Assembly: GCA_947599835.1 (NCBI GenBank) | Contig: CANQFQ010000004.1 | Coordinates: forward strand, 62,001 to 126,000 | Reading direction: 5' to 3' | DNA from: an uncultured Bacilli bacterium | Lineage (GTDB): Bacteria > Bacillota_I > Bacilli_A > RFN20 > CAG-631 | DNA: 64,000 nt | Translations under genes and position numbers: made by a program | The notes under the pieces: generated by a model | The model's database searches: none | Told to the model about the DNA's origin: nothing | The model's input: the letters and a program-made list of their open reading frames with translations, nothing else | In this document: piece after piece, positions 50,820-60,913 of the stretch | Layout of the letters: each line of letters begins with the position of its first letter | Position numbering within the stretch: position 1 is the stretch's first letter

Positions 50820-51746
50820 ATGAAAAAATTGATTAAAAATTTCTTTTCTGGAATCGGCATGGGAATTGCTAATGTGATTCCAGGATTAAGTGGCGGAACA
50901 ATTTTAGTACTTACCGGTGCTTTTGAACCTTTAACAGAAGCGGTAGCTTCAGTATTAAAGCCCCATAATGAAAAAAGAAAAAGTCATTTGTTGCTCATTT
51001 TAGAAATTGTTTTAGGTTTAATGATTGGATTGACCGCTTTTACATTTTTAATTCCATGGTTATCTAAATTTATTTACGCACAATTAGTTATCTTCTTTTT
51101 AGGAATTGTATTAGCAAGTAGCCTACTCTATTATAAAAAAGAAATTAAAAATTTTAAAAATATTCATTGGATTTGTTTTATTTGTGGTTTTTTGGTTTGT
51201 TTAGCAATGGTTATTTTTATCCATTCAACCGAAAGTATTAATCCCACTTTTTCCAAACATCCGAGTGTTGGTTTATTATTTGCGTTATTAGGATTAGGAA
51301 TTCTTGCTGGTGCTGCAATGATTTTCCCGGGAATTAGTGGATCTTTATTATTATTTTTGTTTGGCATGTATTATAAAGTTTGGGGATATATCAAAGAAAC
51401 CATTCGTCAATTGTTACATTTTCAATTTTTATGGTACATGATTGTTCCATGCTTCTTGATTGGAATCGGAATTTTGATAGGTATCATCGCAAGTTCATGG
51501 TTATCTAAATGGGTACTTAAAAAGTTTCGTTTTCCAACGTTAAGTTTAATTTTAGGTTTAATTTTAGGAGGAGCTATGGCTTTAATTCCAGTGGGCAATA
51601 ATCTTCCAACTGGAATTACTCTTACATGGAATATATGGACGATTTTATCGACCATTATGGCATTTATTTTAGGTGTGTTGGTTATCTTTTTAATACAATT
51701 TTTCATTGCTAAAAAGAAAGCCAATGAGAGAGAAAAAAATAACTAG
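50820..51746 (+). CDS. DUF368 polyprenyl-phosphate transporter (PopT-like)
   Basis: 308 residues with about eight membrane segments. MGIANVIPGLSGGTILVLTG near the N-terminus and a second related motif (GAAMIFPGISGSLLLFLFGM) are the DUF368 signature, an inverted-repeat membrane fold. DUF368 proteins flip undecaprenyl phosphate back across the membrane for reuse in cell-wall synthesis. It starts directly after the rbfA stop and is probably cotranscribed. Confidence 0.88.
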   Translation: MKKLIKNFFSGIGMGIANVIPGLSGGTILVLTGAFEPLTEAVASVLKPHNEKRKSHLLLILEIVLGLMIGLTAFTFLIPWLSKFIYAQLVIFFLGIVLASSLLYYKKEIKNFKNIHWICFICGFLVCLAMVIFIHSTESINPTFSKHPSVGLLFALLGLGILAGAAMIFPGISGSLLLFLFGMYYKVWGYIKETIRQLLHFQFLWYMIVPCFLIGIGILIGIIASSWLSKWVLKKFRFPTLSLILGLILGGAMALIPVGNNLPTGITLTWNIWTILSTIMAFILGVLVIFLIQFFIAKKKANEREKNN

Positions 51747-51802
51747 TAATTATATCTTTATTATGATATAATTATGAATAACTTATTTAAGGAGGAAAAA
51801 AT

Positions 51803-53299
51803 ATGGCAAAAAAATGGTTTTTAATGTTGGCTGCAATTCTTAGTTTATGCGCTTGTAGTAATAATGGTAAAAATAGTAGCACGAGCGTAAAAACTAAAAA
51901 TTATGATTTTGATAGCTATAAAGATTTACAAGCAACGTATACTTTTGCTTCAGACTCTCCAATTTCTTATAGACAAGTTAAAAAATCAGAAGGTTGGCAA
52001 GCAATGCGTTCAGTAGGAGAAGCAAGAATTCTTGTCATTCCTGTTGATTTTCCTGATGCTAGATGTGATATTTTACCAGGTGGTTGTGAACAAGTACGTT
52101 CAGATTTAGAAAAAACTTATTTTGGAACATCGGAAGATACAAAACTTCCTGGTCAAGATCCAAATGGTTGGGAATCTTTGAGTAGTTTCTATCGTAAATC
52201 TAGTTTTAATAAATTAAACATTACTGGCGTCGTTGCTCCTTGGCAAACTTCTACTTATCGCGTTGCCGATTTAAGTTCTACTGCAAGTTCTCCAGCGATT
52301 GTTCGCGATGCAGTCAATGCTTATAAAGAATATTGTGTTGAAAATGAATTACCTTTTGACTTTGATGCGGATCAAGATGGTTATATTGATTGTGTTCAAG
52401 TCATTTATTCAGTAAGAAGTCAATTTGCTGGCAAGGATATTTGGTGGGCATACACTTCAATGATTCGAGGTGCACGGGCCGATTTTACATCACCAACACC
52501 AAAACAATATGTTTTTGCAAGTTATGATTTTATGTATTCAGATACGCATTATCTTGATGCCCATACTTATATTCATGAAACCGGACATGTTTTAGGACTC
52601 GAAGATTATTATAATACTTCTGATAATCCTAGATTGAAAGTTCGTCGCCCAACAGGTGGTCTTGCAATGATGGATATGAATATTGGAGATCATGATGGTT
52701 ATTCTAAGTTTGCTTTAAATTGGACAGAACCTAAAGTCGTAACTAGTGAAGGTAGTATTTCCATTCGTCCTGCAGTAACTACGGGTGATTCCATTATCGT
52801 TTCTCCTGATTGGAAAGGAACGGCTTTTGATGAATATCTTTTAATTGAATATTCTCGTCCAATCGGACTCAATGAAACCGATGCAACACGCCCATATTCA
52901 AGTTCAGGATATCCATTAATTTTTTCTGAAAATGGTGTAAAAGTTTATCATATTGATTCTCGTTTAGCTTATGTTGATTATCCAGGTTTCGGTTTTGTGG
53001 ATTACACGGATCGAATTATCGAAGATGCAACGCATGTGACCATGCTTGCACACTCAAATACGCCAAACAATGATGAATCACCATCCTTAATTCATTTGCT
53101 AGAATCTAGTGGAAAGAATTTATTATACCAAGGAAAATATGCTACCAATGATGACCTCTTTAAAGAAGGAGATACCTTTGGTGCTGAAAAAGGTAAATTT
53201 GATACGTTCAAATTTAATTCGGGTTTAGATTTACCTTATGTATTCAAAATCACTTCAATGACCGATGATGAAGTTGTAATTACCTTTGTGAAGAAATAA
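51803..53299 (+). CDS. M6-family metalloprotease lipoprotein
   Basis: 498 residues. Lipobox LCAC (Cys18). ILVIPVDFPDAR starts the catalytic domain. HETGHVLGLEDYY is the zinc motif HExxHxxGxxD of immune-inhibitor-A-type M6 peptidases, followed by GGLAMMDMNIGDHDG with the Met-turn. DFDADQDGYIDC resembles a calcium-binding loop. The protein would be anchored outside the membrane and degrade host or neighbouring proteins. It is three bases from the next gene, so coupled. AAGGAGG before the start. Confidence 0.92.
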   Translation: MAKKWFLMLAAILSLCACSNNGKNSSTSVKTKNYDFDSYKDLQATYTFASDSPISYRQVKKSEGWQAMRSVGEARILVIPVDFPDARCDILPGGCEQVRSDLEKTYFGTSEDTKLPGQDPNGWESLSSFYRKSSFNKLNITGVVAPWQTSTYRVADLSSTASSPAIVRDAVNAYKEYCVENELPFDFDADQDGYIDCVQVIYSVRSQFAGKDIWWAYTSMIRGARADFTSPTPKQYVFASYDFMYSDTHYLDAHTYIHETGHVLGLEDYYNTSDNPRLKVRRPTGGLAMMDMNIGDHDGYSKFALNWTEPKVVTSEGSISIRPAVTTGDSIIVSPDWKGTAFDEYLLIEYSRPIGLNETDATRPYSSSGYPLIFSENGVKVYHIDSRLAYVDYPGFGFVDYTDRIIEDATHVTMLAHSNTPNNDESPSLIHLLESSGKNLLYQGKYATNDDLFKEGDTFGAEKGKFDTFKFNSGLDLPYVFKITSMTDDEVVITFVKK

Positions 53300-53301
53300 A
53301 A

Positions 53302-54198
53302 ATGAATATTGTAGTAGAAATTAAAAAAAGAAAATGGATTTCTTTTTGTAGCTTGATTTGTTGTTGCATTTTGAATGTGGGATGTCGTTTAAAAAATCCT
53401 AACAAAGAAGTGTATCATGATGCAAAAGGAAATAAAGATACGTACATGAGCAGAGAGGCAGATAAGGAAATTTCGGATTATACACCGAATGAAATTTTGT
53501 TTATTGTAAATTCTGAATTTCGTGATTATGATTCATTTTATACACGTTCATCCGGAACGGTGCATGCTAAAAAAGGAATTATTTCGTATAATCAAGAAGT
53601 TCATGCACAACGATGGAAATTTCAAAATGAAGTTCTCTTAGAAAATCTTTCTACGAGTAGTTTGGTCAATGTTGGAGAACAAGCCTTTTTTGCCAATGAT
53701 CATATTTTATTAAGAAAAGCGAAAAAAGTTCAAAGTGAATCTGCTACTTGGGAAAATACGGTTCGAAATGTAACGCATGACAAATATATTGAAATGTATG
53801 GCGAAGTCCCTATGAGCTTTATGCATTATGTTTTAAATGAAAACACCATTTTAAGTTCTAAACTTTTAAGTTTTAATAGTGAACAATTGATTTATGAATA
53901 TGTCTTAGATAATGTAAAATCTGTACCAAAATATCAAATTAAAATGAAAACAAATGGGGATTTGGCAGATTATCCGAAATTTCAAAAAATTGTTTTAACC
54001 TTAATGATGAATACACAATTCCAACCGATACAAATTTCTTTTCATGAAGAATATACCATTAATAAAACGGTTGCAGGAAGTAATTTAAATTTAAATTGTA
54101 AAAGTGAATTGACTGAAAAATTTACTTTAATTAATGAAAATGTAGAGATTCCTCAACTTGATTTCTTTCATTCTCATATCGAAGGAGCATCTGCTTAA
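53302..54198 (+). CDS. Lipoprotein of unknown function, coupled to the protease
   Basis: 298 residues. A basic then Cys-rich hydrophobic N-terminus (WISFCSLICCCILNVGC) ends in a possible lipobox. The rest (NEILFIVNSEFRDYDSFYTR; HYVLNENTILSSKLLSF) looks like a LolA/LppX-type carrier fold, distantly like the 38816 lipoprotein. No recognised domain. It may assist or inhibit the upstream protease. A terminator overlaps its stop. Confidence 0.68.
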   Translation: MNIVVEIKKRKWISFCSLICCCILNVGCRLKNPNKEVYHDAKGNKDTYMSREADKEISDYTPNEILFIVNSEFRDYDSFYTRSSGTVHAKKGIISYNQEVHAQRWKFQNEVLLENLSTSSLVNVGEQAFFANDHILLRKAKKVQSESATWENTVRNVTHDKYIEMYGEVPMSFMHYVLNENTILSSKLLSFNSEQLIYEYVLDNVKSVPKYQIKMKTNGDLADYPKFQKIVLTLMMNTQFQPIQISFHEEYTINKTVAGSNLNLNCKSELTEKFTLINENVEIPQLDFFHSHIEGASA

Positions 54199-54214
54199 TA
54201 TTTGCTCCTTTTTT
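54182..54214 (+). terminator. Terminator of the protease operon
   Basis: AGGAGCA pairs with TGCTCCT, the left arm lying inside the last codons; a T run follows. Confidence 0.8.
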
Positions 54215-54311
54215 TGTATTTATTTATATAAAAAAATAAGATTCATGGCTAGGATTTAAACTAGGAAAATGGTAGAATAAAAAAAGATGATGGATTGAAG
54301 GGAGGGGTAGG

Positions 54312-56540
54312 ATGCATAATATTTATCACATATCAGATCAAATTTTAAAAATGATACCTCAAGTGGATGTCTCATCGATTGATTTATATCTATGTTCAGA
54401 CATGGATTTGGATAAAAAATATCATGCGATACATTTTATTGTCAGCAAAAAGCAATTATTTGTTCTAAATGAAAAGACCAAAGAAATCCAAACCTTCAAT
54501 CAAAAAGATATTGATAAAGTGCAAATTGAATATTGTTTGACGATTGGAGCCCTTTATTTTATCAAAAATAATCAACGCCGGTTGATGGCTTATTTTAGCA
54601 AAGAAAAAAGTAAAGATTTTGCTATTTTAGAAATGAATTTAATTTCTTTATTCAACGATGATGCAAAATTAAGTGAAATAGATGTAAAAAGACTAGAAAC
54701 TTCGAATCAAAAGGTGTGTCCAAAATGTCATACGCCTTATTTGCCGGGGACGCGAATTTGCAAAAAGTGTAACAATAATAGAAATATGTTAAAACGATTG
54801 TTAAGCTATGATTTAAAGTATAAAAAACAATTTTTCTTTGTTTTTCTTCTTTTAGCCATAACTTCAATGATTGTGATGATCACTCCAATTTTAACCGGTC
54901 AAATCTTATATAATGAAGTTTTAGATAGAAATGGACGTTTTTATAATCAAATTTTATTATTTATCATTGTCTATTTGTTAATTAAGATTGGGGGTACCTT
55001 AACGGATATTCTATTTGGAAGACTGTTAGCTAAATTATCGACAAGTGTTTGTTATGATATTAAAGTGGATGTGTTTCAATCCATGCAAAATTTATCTTTG
55101 AAATATTTTCAAGATAAAGAGACGGGAGAATTACTTTCTACCTTGGTCAATGATGTCGATAATGTTTATAATTATCTCGTCAGTGATATGCCCTATTTTG
55201 TTAAAAATATAATTCAAATGATCTCTTTGATAGGATATTTGTTGGTCATTCAACCTTTATTGACAGCTTTTATTTTATTGCCAATTCCGATCATTGTGAT
55301 CATATTTATTCGATTTAGACCTAGAATACGGCAATTATGGGAACAAAATCGAATTAAAGAAAATCGAATGGTTTCTATGGTAAGTGATACCTTAGAAGGA
55401 TTTCGGGTGGTCAAGGTTTTTTCTGGATCTAAAAAAGAAGTAAAGAAATTTGAACATTTAAGTCAAGATGTAAGTCAAACCTTTATTCGGCAACGTCGTT
55501 ATAATGTGCGCATATATCCCATCACACAAATGATTATTAGTTTATCCGTCATTATTGCTTGGGGAATCGGTGGATATTTTGTCATTCAAAGTAAAATGCA
55601 ATATGGTATTTTAATGACATTTATTTCTGGATTAGGACTCATTTATAGTCCTATCGAATTTATTGTTAATTTTCTATTTGATTATACGAATCGAGCGATG
55701 AATTGTGCGCGTCGTATTTTTGAAATTATGGATAGTCAGCCAGAGATTGTTGAAAAAGAACAGGCCATCGAATTGAATACGATCAATGGAACGATTGAAT
55801 TCCGACATGTAAATTTTGCCTATGAGCCAAATAATCCCATTCTATCGAATATTAGTTTTACGGTTCCAGCAAATACAAGTTTAGGAATTGTAGGTAAAAC
55901 AGGGGTTGGAAAGACCACAATTGTAAACTTATTAACCCGTTTATATGATGTTGATAGTGGTGAAATTTTGATTGATGGCGTGAATATCAAAGAGATGAGT
56001 CTCAAATCATTACACAAACATGTTTCGATGATTAGTCAAGATACTTACTTATTTAAAGGATCGATTTTAGATAATATTCGTTTTGCTCGACCCGAAGCCA
56101 CTTTTGAAGAAGTGATACATGCCGCCATTCTTGCAAATGCGCATGAGTTTATCATGAAATTACCGCAAGGATATGACACTTTAATTGGCGAAGGTGAGAT
56201 CAATCTTAGTGGTGGCGAAAGACAAAGAATTTCGATTGCGAGAGCTGTTTTATTAAATTCTAAAATTATTATTTTTGACGAAGCTACTGCAGCAATGGAT
56301 ACGCAAACAGAACGATTAATTCAAGAATCTATCTATCAATTACAAAAAGATAAAACGGTAATTATGATCGCCCATCGTCTATCGACTTTAAAAGATGCCG
56401 ATCGATTAATCATCATTGAAAATAAAAAGATTGTAGAAGAAGGTACGATGAAAGAATTAATTCAAAATAAAAAACAATTTTATGAATTATATCGAGTGCA
56501 AAAAGAAGCACTGAAACATATTGGGGTGAGTGATGCATGA
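54312..56540 (+). CDS. ABC exporter with PH-like domain and zinc ribbon (1)
   Basis: 742 residues in four parts: a PH-like beta domain (about 1-125, with HFIVSKKQLFVLNEKTKEIQ); a zinc ribbon C136-x2-C139-x10-C150-x2-C153 (CPKCHTPYLPGTRICKKC); six membrane segments (about 172-460); and an ATPase with Walker A GKTGVGKTT, signature LSGGERQRISIARA and Walker B IIIFDEATAAMDT with the catalytic Glu. Half-transporters with this front end are seen next to DUF1854 genes in Firmicutes but have no known substrate. The stop overlaps the DUF1854 start (ATGA). GGGAGGGG before the start. Confidence 0.88.
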   Translation: MHNIYHISDQILKMIPQVDVSSIDLYLCSDMDLDKKYHAIHFIVSKKQLFVLNEKTKEIQTFNQKDIDKVQIEYCLTIGALYFIKNNQRRLMAYFSKEKSKDFAILEMNLISLFNDDAKLSEIDVKRLETSNQKVCPKCHTPYLPGTRICKKCNNNRNMLKRLLSYDLKYKKQFFFVFLLLAITSMIVMITPILTGQILYNEVLDRNGRFYNQILLFIIVYLLIKIGGTLTDILFGRLLAKLSTSVCYDIKVDVFQSMQNLSLKYFQDKETGELLSTLVNDVDNVYNYLVSDMPYFVKNIIQMISLIGYLLVIQPLLTAFILLPIPIIVIIFIRFRPRIRQLWEQNRIKENRMVSMVSDTLEGFRVVKVFSGSKKEVKKFEHLSQDVSQTFIRQRRYNVRIYPITQMIISLSVIIAWGIGGYFVIQSKMQYGILMTFISGLGLIYSPIEFIVNFLFDYTNRAMNCARRIFEIMDSQPEIVEKEQAIELNTINGTIEFRHVNFAYEPNNPILSNISFTVPANTSLGIVGKTGVGKTTIVNLLTRLYDVDSGEILIDGVNIKEMSLKSLHKHVSMISQDTYLFKGSILDNIRFARPEATFEEVIHAAILANAHEFIMKLPQGYDTLIGEGEINLSGGERQRISIARAVLLNSKIIIFDEATAAMDTQTERLIQESIYQLQKDKTVIMIAHRLSTLKDADRLIIIENKKIVEEGTMKELIQNKKQFYELYRVQKEALKHIGVSDA

Positions 56541-57019
56541 ACTTTTTAAATGTGAATGAATTACAATTTATACAAAAAGAAAATGAATGTTTAAATTTAG
56601 TGTATCAACAAAAAGAATATACAGCAGTCAAACTTTATTATTGCTTTCCTTTAAAAGAACCGAATCGGTATATTAGTGTGCGTTATGGCGAAGAAGAAAA
56701 AGAATTAGGAATCATTGAAAACCTTACGGCATTGAGTAAAGAAAATCAAAGAATTGTGATGGCTAGTTTAAGTTTTCGATATTTTATTCCTGAAATCATC
56801 AAAATTTATCATCATCGTTATCAAAGACCTGCCCATCATTTTGATGTTGAAACCACCTCTGGAAGGAAAAAAATCATGGTTACCGATATTGTGTGGAATA
56901 TTTTTAAAACACCTGATCATTGTATTATGATTCAAGATACCGATGGTAATTATTATTTATTAAAAGAGTATTTAAAACATCCCGATAAATATATCAAATT
57001 AATCAAAAATTATTTGTAA
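56537..57019 (+). CDS. DUF1854 family protein
   Basis: 160 residues. RYISVRYGEEEKELGIIENL, RYFIPEIIKIY, TDIVWNIFKTPDHCIMIQD and GNYYLLKEYL match DUF1854. In some Proteobacteria members of this family accompany an ABC transporter linked to cyanophycin metabolism. Soluble, probably a regulatory or substrate-handling partner of the two exporters between which it is encoded. No cyanophycin synthetase or cyanophycinase is in the window. Confidence 0.8.
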   Translation: MNFLNVNELQFIQKENECLNLVYQQKEYTAVKLYYCFPLKEPNRYISVRYGEEEKELGIIENLTALSKENQRIVMASLSFRYFIPEIIKIYHHRYQRPAHHFDVETTSGRKKIMVTDIVWNIFKTPDHCIMIQDTDGNYYLLKEYLKHPDKYIKLIKNYL

Positions 57020-57050
57020 AAATGTAAAAAAAAAGAAAGGAGCGAGGGCA

Positions 57051-59219
57051 ATGGAATTAAAATTGAACATTCCTCAAAATATTCTAAATCATTCTCCTAT
57101 TGCAGAATATGATTATGCTGCTCCTTTTGATATTTATCAAGAAAAATATGTGGATGGTTTTTTAATTGTAGATCATCAAAAGATTCAAACATATCATGCA
57201 GGCTTCTTATTTTGCGAATGGAAGATTGAAAATTTTACTTCCTTTAATAGTAAATCGACATTAAATGGAGGATATATTTATGGAATCAATCAAAATAAAG
57301 AAGAAATTGTGATTTGTTCTTGTGGTAAAAAATATTTTTCGAGATTGGCGAATATTGCTTTAGGCTTAAACATTTTTTTAAAGGAACATTTTTTTCCAAC
57401 AAGTGATGAAAATGAGCCTTTTTGTCCAAAATGTGGTAGGGTTTATCCTTATGGATTAAATCATTGCATGTATTGCCGTTCTAAAACAGAAAACATCAAA
57501 AAATTATGGGGATTTACGCAAGGCTATCGATGGTTATTACTTTTACAATACTTGATTATGCTTTTTCCGATTGCTATTGATGCCATCAATCCAATGATTT
57601 ATGAAAAATTAGCCAATCAATATTTAATTCCTAAAAACACTTATTGGAAAGGTTTTGTTGTATTAATCTTGATGATTGCTTTAGTTTATTTTATAAAATC
57701 AATCATCAAAATTATCGAAGGCATCTTAAACCCATATGTATCTTTTAATATTGCCCATAACATACGTCTTCAAGTTTATGATAAAATTCAAAAATTATCG
57801 CTTGCATCGGCAAATAAAAAGACAACAGGAAGTTTGATTTCTCGAGTAAGTCGCGACACACAACAAGTGCAATGGTTTTTATCTTATGGATTACCTAGTG
57901 TCATTACACCCATTTTAACTTGTATTGTTGTATTATTGATTATGTTATTCATGGATTATCAACTCGCATTATGGATTATTTTACCTTTACCTGTGATTTA
58001 TTTTTCTAGAATGCTTTATAAGCAAATTTTATGGCCAAAATGGGATAAAAATTGGAAACAATTTTCTAAAGCTAATACCACATTACATGATTTATTAAAT
58101 GGAATCAAAGTGATTAAAACGTATTCTAAAGAAGAAAAAGAAATCCAACATTTTCAAAAGGTGAATTGGCAGTTAAAAGAATATGAATACGATGCTGAAA
58201 AAACTTGGAGGACGATGAATCCTATCATTTGGTTTGTGGTTGGCATTGGCGAAGTATTCTTAATTTTTGTTTTAGGAAAACGCTTGATTCATGATCCTTC
58301 GCAATATGGAAATATGTTAAAGTGGATGAGTTATTCTGGAATGCTTTATAGTTCTACGAGTAGTTTATCGAATAGTTTAGGAACGTTTTTAGAATTTCGT
58401 ATTCATTTAGAAAAAATTAATGAAATCTTAGAAGAAGATACAACCACGCATAATGGAAAATTATCCGTTGAAATCGAAGGAAATGTAGAATTTAAGAATA
58501 CCCGCTTTGGTTATTTAAGTTATAATCCAGTGCTAAAAAATTTAAATGTTTCCATTAAAAAAGGAGAAATGATTGGCATTGTCGGTCATTCTGGAAGTGG
58601 AAAGACGACGATGGTCAACTTATTAATGAAATTATATTCACCTGATAGTGGAAAAATCTATATTGATGGATATGATTTAGAAGAATTAAATTCCTTTGAA
58701 TATCGCAAACAATTAGGCGTCGTTATTCAAGAAACTTTTTTGTTTAGTGGAACGATATTAGAAAATATTCGTTATGGCAATACGAATGCAACCTTAGAAG
58801 AAGTGATGGAAGCCGCAAAAGCAGCGAAAGCTCACGATTTTATTATTAAAAAACCTTTTGGTTATGATACTAAATTAGGAAATAAAGGGTTTGGATTATC
58901 TGGTGGAGAAAAGCAACGCATTGCTATTGCTAGAGCAATTTTAAATCAACCTAAAATTTTTATTTTAGATGAAGCCACTTCATCTTTAGATACCTTGACG
59001 GAAAAAGAAATCCAAGATGCCTTAGCGCGTATTATTAAAGGAAAAACAACTTTTGTGATTGCCCATCGCTTAGCAACTTTGAAAAATGCCGATAAATTAA
59101 TTGTTTTAGATAAAGGAGAAATGGTTGAGTTTGGTACGCACAAAGAATTACTCGCCAAAAAGGGTTATTACTATCAGTTAGTCAATGCCCAAAAAATGAC
59201 CTATGAAAAGAAAAATTAA
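57051..59219 (+). CDS. ABC exporter with PH-like domain and zinc ribbon (2)
   Basis: 722 residues, same plan as the first exporter: N-terminal beta domain (DGFLIVDHQKIQTYHAG, about 35-115), zinc ribbon C125-x2-C128-x10-C139-x2-C142 (CPKCGRVYPYGLNHCMYC) with identical spacing, six membrane segments, then GHSGSGKTT, LSGGEKQRIAIARA and IFILDEATSSLDT. Both NBDs of the pair have the catalytic Glu, unlike the exporter at 16071-19726. The two likely form a heterodimer. AAAGGAGCG before the start; the end overlaps rluA-like by 17 bases. Confidence 0.88.
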   Translation: MELKLNIPQNILNHSPIAEYDYAAPFDIYQEKYVDGFLIVDHQKIQTYHAGFLFCEWKIENFTSFNSKSTLNGGYIYGINQNKEEIVICSCGKKYFSRLANIALGLNIFLKEHFFPTSDENEPFCPKCGRVYPYGLNHCMYCRSKTENIKKLWGFTQGYRWLLLLQYLIMLFPIAIDAINPMIYEKLANQYLIPKNTYWKGFVVLILMIALVYFIKSIIKIIEGILNPYVSFNIAHNIRLQVYDKIQKLSLASANKKTTGSLISRVSRDTQQVQWFLSYGLPSVITPILTCIVVLLIMLFMDYQLALWIILPLPVIYFSRMLYKQILWPKWDKNWKQFSKANTTLHDLLNGIKVIKTYSKEEKEIQHFQKVNWQLKEYEYDAEKTWRTMNPIIWFVVGIGEVFLIFVLGKRLIHDPSQYGNMLKWMSYSGMLYSSTSSLSNSLGTFLEFRIHLEKINEILEEDTTTHNGKLSVEIEGNVEFKNTRFGYLSYNPVLKNLNVSIKKGEMIGIVGHSGSGKTTMVNLLMKLYSPDSGKIYIDGYDLEELNSFEYRKQLGVVIQETFLFSGTILENIRYGNTNATLEEVMEAAKAAKAHDFIIKKPFGYDTKLGNKGFGLSGGEKQRIAIARAILNQPKIFILDEATSSLDTLTEKEIQDALARIIKGKTTFVIAHRLATLKNADKLIVLDKGEMVEFGTHKELLAKKGYYYQLVNAQKMTYEKKN

Positions 59220-60033
59220 AATCACTTATTTGATTGAGGATACCATCGATATAGATTCGTTTTTAGGTAATCAATCGATCTCCTCTAGCAATATCGAGCA
59301 TCTTTATCAAAGCAAGGGAATCTATGTAAATGGTCAATTGGTCTTAACGAATCAACTTCTTTTGGCATCTGATCTTTTAGAAATTGCCTTATATGAAGAA
59401 AAACAAACCTTTAAAGCAATCCAACATCCGATTGAAATCATTTATGAGGATGATTATCTTTTAATTGTAAATAAACCGGCCAATTTGAATGTCATGAGTA
59501 ATCGAAGATATTATGAAAATAATCTATCTTCGTATGTTTTAAATTATTTACAAAAGCAAGATACATTTTTTGCCGTTCATTTAGTCAATCGATTAGACCG
59601 CATAACGCAAGGTTTAGTACTCATTGCAAAGCATGGAATCCTTCATCACATGCTTGAAAAAACAAAGATCATCAAAAAGTATCAATTAAGAATAAAAGGT
59701 CATTTAGAAAATAAAAAAGGCACGATTGCAGTGCCAATATTAAAATCAGATGAAGGACAAAAACGAATGGTTGCACCCCATGGGAAAATGGCTATAACGG
59801 AATATGAGGTCATTCAAGAAAATTCTGATTCGAGTGACATTATTGCTACTTTAATGACCGGAAAAACCCATCAATTAAGAGTGACTTTTGCTTCCTTAGG
59901 TCATCCCATTATCGGCGATTCGCTTTATGGTTCAACAAGCGTTCAAGATTTATGTTTGTGTAGTTATTATTTAGAATTTATACATCCCATTACCAAGCAA
60001 AAAATGATTTTTAAAATTCAACCTAGTTTTTAA
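59203..60033 (+). CDS. RluA-family RNA pseudouridine synthase
   Basis: 276 residues. IIYEDDYLLIVNKPANLNV, HLVNRLDRITQGLVLIAK with the catalytic Asp, and GKTHQLRVTFASLGHPIIGD are diagnostic. A degenerate S4-like N-terminus (about 1-65) is present. It converts uridine to pseudouridine in rRNA or tRNA; the exact site cannot be told. Usual RluA-family loops have RLDxxTSG; here TQG. It begins inside the ABC gene and ends overlapping the convergent gene by 11 bases. Confidence 0.9.
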   Translation: MKRKIKITYLIEDTIDIDSFLGNQSISSSNIEHLYQSKGIYVNGQLVLTNQLLLASDLLEIALYEEKQTFKAIQHPIEIIYEDDYLLIVNKPANLNVMSNRRYYENNLSSYVLNYLQKQDTFFAVHLVNRLDRITQGLVLIAKHGILHHMLEKTKIIKKYQLRIKGHLENKKGTIAVPILKSDEGQKRMVAPHGKMAITEYEVIQENSDSSDIIATLMTGKTHQLRVTFASLGHPIIGDSLYGSTSVQDLCLCSYYLEFIHPITKQKMIFKIQPSF

Positions 60034-60838
60034 ACCGTTTTTTAAAAAGCAGATAGCTTGCAAGGTATAAAAGAAAAAGAAATAAATAGATAATCAATAG
60101 AAATAAACCTAAAGTTAAAATTTCATTCATGATGGAATTAAAATGAAATTTTTGAATTAAAAATACATGTAATAAAAATAGCAAAAATAGAAAAGTCGGA
60201 AGAATCACCCATTCCCATCCTTTGGTTTTTAAATAAGTGGAAAATTTTACCCAACGGCTATTTCTTTTAAATAGGGCCATACAATGAATAAATAATAAAT
60301 CTTCCTTGCAATATTGAAGATCTCTAGAATTCATTTTAAGGGCAAGGGAAAAGATTTCATTTTCCACTTTTTTCTTGACTAAACGAAAGACTTGTCCATC
60401 ATAATCAAATTTTCTTGTGGAGGGTTCAATAGCCTTCACTTTATCGAGAGAATCATATAAGATTTGATTGTTAATCGTCAATTTCATCGAAGAAGTAAAG
60501 TCATTATATAAAACATGAATATGATAATTTGCTTTTTTGGTGCTGACATCCCAAGTTTTACTTTTGAATTTTTGTTTTTTAAAAGCAACGCCATTTTCTT
60601 TTAAGATAAATCGATCTTTTTTAAAAAACAAAAAATGATGCGTATTGACTTCTAATTCGTATTGATCCAAGGCAAATTGAAAAGTAAAAAATTCATGTGT
60701 TTTGCATTTTTTTAATTGGGTTGAAAAAATTTTTTCACGGTTATAATAAATAGTGACCGATGCATTATAAAAATCATGCATTAGGGTAATATAATCATGG
60801 TTTTCTTTATAGTAAACAAGATAATTATATGCCGCCAT
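60023..60838 (-). CDS. Membrane protein with two beta-rich repeats, unknown
   Basis: 271 residues from the ATG at 60838 (AAAAGGGG nine bases before it; an ATG at 60847 is directly on the ribosome site). The N-terminal 190 residues look like two similar beta units, each with a pattern like ASVTIYYNREKIFSTQL and SSMKLTINNQILYDSL and later FxL/RFIL segments, somewhat reminiscent of FAIM1-type beta-sandwiches. Two membrane segments follow (about 207-230 and 241-266) with a basic end. The soluble part is probably cytoplasmic. No confident family. Confidence 0.6.
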   Translation of the reverse strand: MAAYNYLVYYKENHDYITLMHDFYNASVTIYYNREKIFSTQLKKCKTHEFFTFQFALDQYELEVNTHHFLFFKKDRFILKENGVAFKKQKFKSKTWDVSTKKANYHIHVLYNDFTSSMKLTINNQILYDSLDKVKAIEPSTRKFDYDGQVFRLVKKKVENEIFSLALKMNSRDLQYCKEDLLFIHCMALFKRNSRWVKFSTYLKTKGWEWVILPTFLFLLFLLHVFLIQKFHFNSIMNEILTLGLFLLIIYLFLFLLYLASYLLFKKRFKN

Positions 60839-60913
60839 ACAATGCATCCCCTTTCAAAAAAATATTTTAGCATATAATAAAATGGATTGCTATAAATTAC
60901 CAATTTTAATTTT

